From the NCBI RefSeq assembly GCF_001426505.1, contig NZ_LMEV01000012.1, forward strand, positions 1 through 64,000: 64,000 bases of DNA, written 5' to 3'. The notes under the pieces are model-generated. The model was not told where the DNA came from. It searched no databases and was given only the letters and a program-made list of their open reading frames with translations. Shown one piece after another: positions 18,401 through 25,650 of the stretch. The DNA is from Variovorax sp. Root473 (GTDB lineage Bacteria; Pseudomonadota; Gammaproteobacteria; Burkholderiales; Burkholderiaceae_C). The position numbers and the translations under genes are program-made. How positions within the stretch are numbered: the first letter of the stretch is position 1; each line of letters begins with the position of its first letter.

Positions 18401-21400
18401 GGCCTCACGCTCGCCATCGGGACCGGCGGGCTGCAAAGCCGGACCAACGGCCGCGCCGGCAACGGCGACATCGTGGCCAACGGCCCGCTGACGCTGCAGG
18501 CGCGTGCCGGCGGCGACTACACCGCGAACATCGACGGCACGCTGCAGAGCAAGAGCGGTGCGCTGGTCGTGAGGGGCGGCGGCAACTCCGTTTTCGCGCT
18601 CGAGGGCAATGCGCTCGGCAAGACGGTCAAGGTCGACATCGGGGGCGTGCGCATCGGTGCAAGCGCCGCACTGAGTTCGCAGGAAGACCTGGACCTCGAT
18701 GCGTCGAGGCTGTCCCTTGCGGTGCGCGGAACGGGCAGCAACGCGGTGACGGGCCGCATCCTGGGGGCCACGAGCCGCACGGGCAAGGCCACGCTCGACA
18801 TCACCCAGGCCTTCACCAACGACGGGCTGCTGTTCTCGGGCAACGACCTGGAGATCAACGCGCCATCGATCACCAACAGCGCGGCCACCGGCGGCATCGC
18901 GGCGCTCAACAACCTGACGATCAAGGCCAACGCGGGGTGGCTCGATCTCTCCGCGGCTTCGCCGTCCGCGGGCGCAGGAAACCTCGACAACCTGGGTTCG
19001 CTCTATGCGGGGGGCACGTTGGCAGCGACCGCCAACGGGACGCTGCTCAACCGGGGAACGATCAACGCCGGCAGCAAGATCGACCTCAAGGCGCACACGC
19101 TGGTGAACAACACGGAGATCAACAGCGACGGCGACATCGCCATCGTGGCCTCCCGCCTGCGCAACGAAGTCCAGGGTGGCGACACGCGTGTGTGGATCGA
19201 CGGCCCGGTCACCTACGACGGCAAGGACGGTGGCGTCTACAAGGACAGCCCCGGCGCCTTCGAGAATCTCGATTTCGGCCAGGACTACAGGAAGGACTGG
19301 ACCAGGGTCTTCGGATTCCGGCCAGGCACTGCGCCCACGGTCACGCCCCAGATCACGGCGGGCAAGGCGATCAAGCTCGAATTCCACGAGGGCAAGAATC
19401 TTGGCGGCCTGATCTATGCAGCCCAGGGCATCGACATGGAGGGGTTCGCCGATGCGAACGGCAACCGCGCCACGTTCGTCAACGACTCGCTGGCGACCCG
19501 CACCGAACATTGGACTACCCGCTGGACCATGCATCGCAAGGAAGCAGGTCAGGCCGGGGGTGCCGAGATCTATGGCTGGTCGCTCTGCACGGGCGAGCGG
19601 TACGACAGCATCTGCACTTTTGACGGCTACAAAACTGTGAAGGGGCGCGTCGACTCGACGCAGGTTCCCGGCCTCAACGCCGGCATCTACACGAAGGACC
19701 TCACGGGCCGGAATTTCTTGCTATCCAACCAGGGGGGCGCCTTCGACGCGCAGCTCGGGGACGCGAAGAGCGGCACCAGCGCGACGCGCGGCGGCGTGAG
19801 CAACAACAGCCCGACGACCGGCCCCGGCGGCGCGATCTCGCGTGACACGGCCGGCGCCGCGGGTGCGGCTGCCGCCGTCGGATTCGCGGGCGGGCGCAGC
19901 GCGGGCACCGTCTCCGGCATCTCCTTCCTGGACGCGAACGCGGCGAACGGCGTCAGGGGCACGTCCTTTGGCGGCATCGATATCACCCTGCCGGGCAATC
20001 CCAACGGCTTCTTCGTGATCGCGAGGGCGCCGGGCGCCAGGTACCTGGTCGAGAGCAATCCGCTGTACATGGCCGGCGGCGCCACCGTGGGCTCCGACTA
20101 CCTCTCCAGGCTGCTGGGCTACAACGCCGACGAGATCGGCTTGCGCTTGGGGGATGCGAGCTACGAAGCCTGGCTGGTCAAGCAGCAGCTCATCAAGCAG
20201 ACCGGCAACGCGGTGCTCGCCAGCTACGCGGGCGCGGACACGCAGATGCAGGGCCTGATGGAAAACGCCGCCACGCAAAGCGCGTCGCTGGGCCTGGTGT
20301 ACGGCAAGGCGCTCACGCCCGAGCAGCAGGCCGGGCTCCAGCAGGACATCGTCTGGATGGTGCAGACCGAGATCGACGGCAAGAACGTGCTGGCGCCGGT
20401 GGTCTATCTGTCGCAAAGCACCAAGGGCAAGATCGTGGCGGGTGCCGTGATCTCGGCCCAGGATGCCAACCTGAGCCTGAACGCGCTGACCAACAGCGGC
20501 GGCACCCTCATCGCGAGCCGCTCGCTCGTGGTGGCATCGACCGGCGACATCAGCAACCTGTCCGGCCTGATCAAGGGCGGTGACGTGAGCCTGAGCTCGT
20601 CTCAGGGAAGCATCGTCAACAAGACGCTGAGCGAAGGCAGCGGCAGCGAGCAGTTCTACCGGACGGTGATCGGCAAGACCGCCGGCATCGAGTCGACCGG
20701 GACGCTCTCGCTCGACGCGAAGAAGGACATCACCAACGTCGGCGCCACTGTGAAGGCCGGCACCGATGCCCGGCTGAAGGCCGGCGGCAACGTGAACTTC
20801 GACACGATCGAGAACAAGACCACGGACACCGTGGCCGGCGACCTCCGCATCGATGGCGTCGACGGCCGCACCAAGACCACGACCACCACGGTGCAGCAGG
20901 TCAAGTCCGGTCTCACGGCCGGCGGCAACCTGTCCATCGACGCCGGCAAAAACATCACCCTGGCCGGCACCGACACCCAGGCCGCAGGCAACGCCGACCT
21001 CAAGGCGGGCGGCGACCTGAACCTCATCGCGCGCGAGAACAGCACCACCACGCACACCGAGAGCAAGGCCAGTGGCTTCGGCATGAACAACTCGCTGTAC
21101 GGCTCGACCACCGTCACCAGCGATTCGACCTCGGTACGCAACGTGGGCAGCACGCTGCAAGTGGGCGGCAATGCCTCGCTGGCAGCCAAGAACGACCTCA
21201 CGGTGCAAGGATCGAGCGTCGACGTGACGGGCAGCGGCACGCTGAGTGCGACCCACGTCAACGTGCTGGCAGGCCGCAATTACGACGAGACCCACACCAC
21301 GACCAAGCAGAGCGGCATCCTGCAGGTCAGTGCATCGGGCGGCGGTGCGGCAAACTCGCAGGCGAGCGCGCAAGCGGGTGCCGGCCGCGGCCTGGCAGCA

Positions 21401-24217
21401 GGAGGTGCACAAGGTTCGGCCGAAGCGACGGGCCAGGGCGCCGCGGGTCTGGCCTTCAATTCGAGCACGACCACGCAGACCGACACCACCGATCTGAAGC
21501 ATGTGGCGTCGACCCTGAACTTCGGCGGCGACCTCGCCGTGAACGCCTCGAAGGACGTCACGCTGCAGGGCTCGACGGTGAACGCCGGCGGCAATGCCCA
21601 GGTGAACGCGCAGAACGTCAACCTGCTCGCGGCCGAGGACAAGTCCACGTCCAGCACCACGACCACCCGGACCACGGTCGGCCTCATGGCGAGCACCGAC
21701 AACAAGGTCGCCGCGAATGCATCCGTCGATGAATCGGCATCCGGCGGCAACGGCCGCGCGCCGAACGCCAAGGCCGGTGCGCAGGCGGAAGTCTCCGCGT
21801 CGAGCGACAACCGCATCGACCTGGTCCAGCACAGCAAGACCACGCGCGAAACGCTGGACACCACGCACCAGGGCTCGGCCATCACTGCCAAGGGGAACCT
21901 CGGCATCAAGGCCGCCGACACCCTGGCGCTCGAAGGCTCCAACCTTGCAGCCGGTGGCGACCTGAACATCGCGGCGAAGGACATGCAGTTCAAGGCCGTG
22001 GACGACGTGCACGAAACGCGCACCAGCAGCGACACCACCACGGCCGGTCTCTATGCAACCGGCAACGCCAAGGCCAGTGCCAACGCGGGCGCGGCCGGCG
22101 GACTGGGCGCGCAGGCGGGTGCGTCGGCCAAGGCATCGGCGGCGGGCGAAGTGGGGCTCTACGGCTCGAACACCCGCACGGGGTCGGTCGAGGGCGCCAC
22201 CACCGCCGTGACCTCGGGGCTCTCGGCTGGCGGCAACATCAGCCGCGTGGCGGACAACGCCATCACCGACGTGGGCACGCGGATCGAGGGCGGCGGCAAC
22301 CTGACCCAGTCGGCGAAGACCATCACCAGCCTCGCGGCGGCAGACACGACCTACGCCTCGTCGAGCACCGACACGAACACCGCGAAGATCGGCGTCTATG
22401 CCGAGGCCTCGGCCGGCGTGTCCGCCCAGGCGGCCGCAGGGCCGGGCGCCACCAAGCCAACCCAGCGCTCCAAGACGGTCGGCGCGGGCGCGCGTGCAAG
22501 CTACGAACTCGACCAGGCGTCCGAGCAGTCGGCCAGCAGCACCGCCGTGGTATCGACCATCCGCATGGGCGGCAGCGTGAACAGCGTCTCGAGCGGCAGC
22601 ACGACGCTGGAGGGCACGAACATCGCGGCCGGCAAGGACGTGACGCTGGGCGCCAGCCGCCTGGACTACACGGCGGCGCACAACACCAGCAGCGCGAGTT
22701 CCAAGAGCACCAGCGCGGGGGCGACGGTGGGCGTCGACGTCATGAACAAGGAGGTCAGTGTCGGCGTCGACTATGCGGGCAGCAACAGCAGCCAGAGCAC
22801 CCGCACGGCCGTGGTCGGCGGCATCCAGGCCGGCGGTGATGTGAAGGTCACCACCACCGGCGATGCACGGTTCGAAGGCACGAACGTGGTGGCGGTCGGC
22901 GCGGCCGGCGTGGCCACGGGGGGCAAGCTCAGCTTCGATGCGGCCAAGAACACCACCGCGTCGAACAGCGAATCGAACAGCGTGGCCGTCGAGGTCGCAG
23001 CCGGTAAGTCGGGCGCCGCGGGCAGCGGCGGCGTCAGCCACGAGCGCTCGAAGAGCGCCTCCAGCGAAGACGTGGCCGGCAGCATCCGAAGCGGCAGCGG
23101 GCCGCTGACGATCACGTCCGGCGGCGATGCCACCTTCACCGGCACCGCGCTCGCGAGCCAGGGCGATGTCGCGGTCGGGGCCGGCGGCAACCTCGCCTTC
23201 AACGCGGCGCACAAGACGCAGAGCAGCGAATCGGTCAAGGTCGGTGTGTCGTCGGCCGTGTCGGCCGGCGCGAAGACGATGGGGGCCACGGATGCGGCAG
23301 GCACCGGCAACGCGCAGTCCACGACGACGACGGGCGCCACGGCCCCGGCGAGCGGCGGCAAGAAGTCCGGCGGCAAGGAGATGAACCAGCGCAGCGGCGA
23401 GGGCTCGCTCGGCGTCGGCAAGGGCGAAGCGAAGAGCGACACGGCCACCGGCGGCAACATCACCAGCGGTGGCCGCGTGCGGCTGTCGTCCGGCAAGGAC
23501 ACGACGCTCGAAGGCACGCAGGTCAAGGCGGCCACGGGCATCGCCGCCGACGCCGGTGGGACCTTCACGCAGAAGGATGCCGTGAGCACGGCCAGCTCGT
23601 CCAACCCGGGCTTCACGGCCGACGCCGCGGGAACGACCGTGTCGCCGAAGAAAGCGCCGGCCGGCAAGGCGGGCGCGGGCAGCACGCCGACCTCGGGCAA
23701 TGCGGGCGCGAAGCCCGCTGCCACGCCACCGGCCCCGACCAAGCCGCTGCCGCCGATCCCCGCGAGAGGCGCCAAGCCTGCGACGACGACGCCATCGACC
23801 ACCACGGGAGCGGTCAAGCCGCCGACCCGGCCACTGCCGCCGATCCCCGCGGGAGCCACCAAGCCTGCGACAACGACGCCATCGACCACCACCGGAGCGG
23901 CCAAGCCGCCGACCCGGCCGCTGCCGCCGATCCCCGCGGGCGCAGCCACGTCTTCGGCGGCGTCGCCGCCGAAGACCACCGCCGGAGCGACCCCGCCAGC
24001 AGGCGCAACACCCGCAACCCCGGGCACGAAGCAGCCGTCAGTGCCTCCAATCCTCGAACAGAAGAAGGGGAGCGCTGTCGTGGATGTCTACGTGGACAAC
24101 CAGCAAAGCAGCAGCGGGCAGGCCACGACGCTGGATGGCGGTTCGGGCGGCATCGTGATCAACCAGGGCCGCCCGGCGCCGAAAGGACCCAAGACCGATG
24201 CCGGCGCGCCCCCGTGA
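15440..24217 (+). CDS. filamentous haemagglutinin-like exoprotein (TpsA)
   Basis: A 2925-residue secreted protein. It begins with an extended signal peptide (MNHIYRIIWN...WVAVAETARG, cleavage near residue 54), then the TPS secretion domain (about 55-300) with NPYGITCSGCGF at about 166-177. Next comes a long series of beta-helix repeats (LDNAGT, LVNAG, LDNR, SGG), a non-repetitive insert at about 1270-1430 with two Cys, and a second repeat block with fil_haemagg-type units (GSTLNFGGDLAVNASKDVTLQGSTV). The C-terminus is proline/threonine-rich with 29-residue tandem repeats. No VENN motif, no recognisable toxin domain and no immunity gene downstream were seen, so it looks like an adhesin rather than a contact-dependent inhibition protein. 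Confidence 0.92.
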   Translation: MNHIYRIIWNAVSAAWVAVAETARGHAKSSKAARRRRAAALLGVLALIPPVALAQVASVVVAPGSNLNAYVAPNGVTVVNINQANAAGLSHNQFQSFNVNPIGLILNNTTSAQIAWQSQLAGQVTANFNQTNAARVILNEVVSNNRSTLAGFTEVLGSRADVVLANPYGITCSGCGFINTDRVTLTTGLPFMRADGSLGGFNVSQGDILVTGAGLNATAQQVLDLVTRSVRLEGNVNAQDFGVFAGTNRWDYGTRAVAGSADAKGPAPVYAIDSSALGGMYANRIKLVATEAGVGVRMRGDAAASAEDFMLSSAGGVEMRGRISAQRDVLVASTSNDAAAVALVEGTLTAARDIAVTTGSGGLALARGVILAGNDLKASGARIDAGQGSRLQAGRALEASATAGDLALGAAAVRAEGDLHLATTGTLSTASGEGQGVQSMNGNVAIDAAGGLTNAGVITADKGHLTLRAGVQLSNSGTLNAGVVLDIADRAGGGSQSIVNSGSLIAAQSMTTRAAGIDNTGWMQAGGTNALDAANLRNSGKIVAVKGGATLNVAQTLDNTGSVRAEQDITIAGRNGDAVRQLNNSGDLLAGRAMDVRAAALVNAASGWVQAATGSTVEAATLDNAGTWLLSQQAGGLDQVRVAGNLVNAGVMQSAGDVRLSAHTLDNRNALVANGRLEAATAGTLANASGAILQAGQTLALTSGGALVNGADATITGRSVELTVAQGIDNDGVVTARSGGTRLRADGTIDNSGKIHAAGLLDIADRSGAAGETVVNSGVLVGGEALLLKGDAVRNLSGARVEAGRTSTVEAASLHNQGTWLLSTQGGGATSEVRVRDTLTNAGTMQAAQDAAIIASRLDNQTSALLRTGGRLEATLGGSQALGNAGTIQAGAGQGGSTAALKITAAHGRIDNASTGVLLGDQLAISADSIVNSGAIQGGGSAASSVETAGTFTNQADAVLTMGTTETSGGTLAAAGIANHGTLQSLGGLTLAIGTGGLQSRTNGRAGNGDIVANGPLTLQARAGGDYTANIDGTLQSKSGALVVRGGGNSVFALEGNALGKTVKVDIGGVRIGASAALSSQEDLDLDASRLSLAVRGTGSNAVTGRILGATSRTGKATLDITQAFTNDGLLFSGNDLEINAPSITNSAATGGIAALNNLTIKANAGWLDLSAASPSAGAGNLDNLGSLYAGGTLAATANGTLLNRGTINAGSKIDLKAHTLVNNTEINSDGDIAIVASRLRNEVQGGDTRVWIDGPVTYDGKDGGVYKDSPGAFENLDFGQDYRKDWTRVFGFRPGTAPTVTPQITAGKAIKLEFHEGKNLGGLIYAAQGIDMEGFADANGNRATFVNDSLATRTEHWTTRWTMHRKEAGQAGGAEIYGWSLCTGERYDSICTFDGYKTVKGRVDSTQVPGLNAGIYTKDLTGRNFLLSNQGGAFDAQLGDAKSGTSATRGGVSNNSPTTGPGGAISRDTAGAAGAAAAVGFAGGRSAGTVSGISFLDANAANGVRGTSFGGIDITLPGNPNGFFVIARAPGARYLVESNPLYMAGGATVGSDYLSRLLGYNADEIGLRLGDASYEAWLVKQQLIKQTGNAVLASYAGADTQMQGLMENAATQSASLGLVYGKALTPEQQAGLQQDIVWMVQTEIDGKNVLAPVVYLSQSTKGKIVAGAVISAQDANLSLNALTNSGGTLIASRSLVVASTGDISNLSGLIKGGDVSLSSSQGSIVNKTLSEGSGSEQFYRTVIGKTAGIESTGTLSLDAKKDITNVGATVKAGTDARLKAGGNVNFDTIENKTTDTVAGDLRIDGVDGRTKTTTTTVQQVKSGLTAGGNLSIDAGKNITLAGTDTQAAGNADLKAGGDLNLIARENSTTTHTESKASGFGMNNSLYGSTTVTSDSTSVRNVGSTLQVGGNASLAAKNDLTVQGSSVDVTGSGTLSATHVNVLAGRNYDETHTTTKQSGILQVSASGGGAANSQASAQAGAGRGLAAGGAQGSAEATGQGAAGLAFNSSTTTQTDTTDLKHVASTLNFGGDLAVNASKDVTLQGSTVNAGGNAQVNAQNVNLLAAEDKSTSSTTTTRTTVGLMASTDNKVAANASVDESASGGNGRAPNAKAGAQAEVSASSDNRIDLVQHSKTTRETLDTTHQGSAITAKGNLGIKAADTLALEGSNLAAGGDLNIAAKDMQFKAVDDVHETRTSSDTTTAGLYATGNAKASANAGAAGGLGAQAGASAKASAAGEVGLYGSNTRTGSVEGATTAVTSGLSAGGNISRVADNAITDVGTRIEGGGNLTQSAKTITSLAAADTTYASSSTDTNTAKIGVYAEASAGVSAQAAAGPGATKPTQRSKTVGAGARASYELDQASEQSASSTAVVSTIRMGGSVNSVSSGSTTLEGTNIAAGKDVTLGASRLDYTAAHNTSSASSKSTSAGATVGVDVMNKEVSVGVDYAGSNSSQSTRTAVVGGIQAGGDVKVTTTGDARFEGTNVVAVGAAGVATGGKLSFDAAKNTTASNSESNSVAVEVAAGKSGAAGSGGVSHERSKSASSEDVAGSIRSGSGPLTITSGGDATFTGTALASQGDVAVGAGGNLAFNAAHKTQSSESVKVGVSSAVSAGAKTMGATDAAGTGNAQSTTTTGATAPASGGKKSGGKEMNQRSGEGSLGVGKGEAKSDTATGGNITSGGRVRLSSGKDTTLEGTQVKAATGIAADAGGTFTQKDAVSTASSSNPGFTADAAGTTVSPKKAPAGKAGAGSTPTSGNAGAKPAATPPAPTKPLPPIPARGAKPATTTPSTTTGAVKPPTRPLPPIPAGATKPATTTPSTTTGAAKPPTRPLPPIPAGAATSSAASPPKTTAGATPPAGATPATPGTKQPSVPPILEQKKGSAVVDVYVDNQQSSSGQATTLDGGSGGIVINQGRPAPKGPKTDAGAPP
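23744..23940 (+). repeat. tandem 87-bp repeats coding for a proline-rich C-terminal segment
   Basis: Two full 87-bp units (23744-23830 and 23831-23917) and a partial third code for PLPPIPA...KPATTTPSTTTGA...KPPTR, 29 residues each, at about residues 2769-2835 of the exoprotein. The units differ at a few bases. The position recalls the proline-rich region near the C-terminus of Bordetella FhaB. Confidence 0.85.
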
Positions 24218-24226
24218 GCGTTGTGC

Positions 24227-24400
24227 CTACTGCCCCGCCACCTTCACGAACACTGGATTCGGCCGGCCTTCATGGTGTCAGTCACCGCGAAGGAGCCTTC
24301 ACTGTCGAGCGTCCAGTCGGTGCGGGTGAAGCGCTTCACCACGCGGGTCGTCGGGTGGGTACCGCGCGCGTAGCGTGTACTTTCAACGGCTTGCGTGCGT
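24227..24400 (-). pseudogene. possible 3' remnant of an unrecognised gene, with frameshift
   Basis: Between the exoprotein stop and the M20 gene, the minus strand reads as protein-like sequence, AVESTRYARGTHPTTR then VVKRFTRTDWTLDSEGSF, and then loses frame. The other frame continues GRPNPVFVKVAGQ to a TAG at 24227-24229. No start is visible and the upstream part runs into the M20 gene end. I do not recognise the family. The evidence is only that the composition looks coding and that two adjacent frames join; it may be chance. Confidence 0.3.
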
Positions 24401-25627
24401 TCAGGCGAGCAGGTCAGCCAGCGTGCGCGCCACCACCTTGGTCGCGCGGCGCAGGTCTTCGAGGACCACGCGCTCGTCGCTGCGCTTGGCGTGCGATTCG
24501 AGCACGGTGCGCGGGCCGGCGCCGTAGATCACGCCGGGAATGCCGGCCTCGACGTACAGGCGCACGTCGGTGTACAGCGGCGTGCCCATGGCCTTGATGG
24601 GTTCGCCGAACAGCTCGCCGCCGTGCTTCTGGATCGCATCGACCAGCGGCTGGTTGCCGGCCAGCGGCTTCATCGAGTTGGCGAGCAGCATGCGCTTGAT
24701 CTCGACCGTGATGCCCGCGCTTTCGGCGGCGGCATCGGCGATCACCTGGCGGATGTTGGCTTCGACCTCGACCGGGTTCTCTTCGGGGATCATGCGGCGG
24801 TCGAGCTTGAACACGACCTTGCCGGGCACGACGTTGGTGTTGGTGCCGCCCTCGATGCGGCCCACATTCAGGTAGGGGTGCGTGATGCCCTCGACCTTCG
24901 ACGTGACCTGCTGGTAGAGCGTGTTCTGCGCGTACAGCGCGTTCAGGATCTTGGTGGCGCCCTGCAGCGCGTCGACGCCGGTGGTGGGCACGGCGGCGTG
25001 CGCCATCTTGCCGTGCACGGTCACTTCCATCTGCAGGCAGCCGTTGTGGGCGGTGACCACTTCGTAGCTGAAGCCGGCCGCGATCATGAGGTCGGGCTTG
25101 GTCAGCCCCTTCTCGAGCAACCATCCCGGGCCGAGGATGCCGCCGAACTCTTCGTCGTAGGTGAAGTGCAGTTCGATGCTGCCCTGGGTGGGCTTGGCCA
25201 CGGCTTCGAGCGCGCGCAGCGCGAAGGTGAAGCTGGCGAAGTCGCTCTTGCTGACGGCCGCGGCGCGGCCGTAGAGGCTGCCGCCCTCGATCTCGCCGCC
25301 GTACGGGTCGTGCGTCCAGCCTTCGCCGGGCGGTACCACGTCGCCGTGGGCGTTGAGCGCCACGGTGCGTCCGCCGCTGCCGTACTGGCGGCGCACGATC
25401 AGGTTGGTGATCGATTCGAGGCCGTAGTCCTTCACCTCTTGCGCGGGCACGGCGTGCTTCTCGGCGTCGAGGCCGAAGTCTTTCAGCAGCTCGGCGGTGC
25501 GCTCGGCGTGCGGTGCGTTGTTGCCGGGCGGCGTGTCGGTGGGCACCTGCACCAGTTGCTGCAGGAACTGCACTTCCTCGTCGAAGTGGGCGTCGATCCA
25601 GGCGTCGAGTTTGGCGTAGTCGGTCAT
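24401..25627 (-). CDS. M20-family amidohydrolase/peptidase with altered metal ligands
   Basis: A 408-residue ArgE/DapE-like protein, last gene of the regulator-allantoinase-UraD/AllC operon (23 bases after the fusion gene). It has the first metal His in LNAHGDVVPPGEGW (His94), the catalytic Glu pair FTYDEEFGG (Glu159/160) and the C-terminal His in ESHAKRSDE (His379). However, the segment that normally reads GRGxxDMKGG is GRAAAVSKSD, with Val125 where the bridging Asp is expected, and the usual EPT-like ligand segment reads GFSYEVVTAHNG. Activity may therefore be changed, or the metal site may be built differently. The context suggests a carbamoyl- or N-acyl-amino acid hydrolysis step in ureide use; the substrate is unknown. 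Confidence 0.8.
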   Translation of the reverse strand: MTDYAKLDAWIDAHFDEEVQFLQQLVQVPTDTPPGNNAPHAERTAELLKDFGLDAEKHAVPAQEVKDYGLESITNLIVRRQYGSGGRTVALNAHGDVVPPGEGWTHDPYGGEIEGGSLYGRAAAVSKSDFASFTFALRALEAVAKPTQGSIELHFTYDEEFGGILGPGWLLEKGLTKPDLMIAAGFSYEVVTAHNGCLQMEVTVHGKMAHAAVPTTGVDALQGATKILNALYAQNTLYQQVTSKVEGITHPYLNVGRIEGGTNTNVVPGKVVFKLDRRMIPEENPVEVEANIRQVIADAAAESAGITVEIKRMLLANSMKPLAGNQPLVDAIQKHGGELFGEPIKAMGTPLYTDVRLYVEAGIPGVIYGAGPRTVLESHAKRSDERVVLEDLRRATKVVARTLADLLA

Positions 25628-25650
25628 GGTGATTGTTCTTGTGGGGTCGG

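Noticed and set aside
19721-23212. 1163-codon open frame on the minus strand inside the exoprotein gene
   Set aside because: It is antisense to a clear TpsA protein, is rich in Arg/Ala/Gly/His as expected of a GC-rich shadow frame, and shows no domain.
20700-23500. repetitive DNA in the exoprotein considered as a CRISPR or tandem array
   Set aside because: Repeats are degenerate, in frame and of protein origin (beta-helix units); there are no constant-length spacers.
23400-24217. contact-dependent inhibition toxin with immunity gene
   Set aside because: No VENN or other pretoxin motif, the C-terminus is proline/threonine-rich, and no small acidic ORF follows on the same strand.
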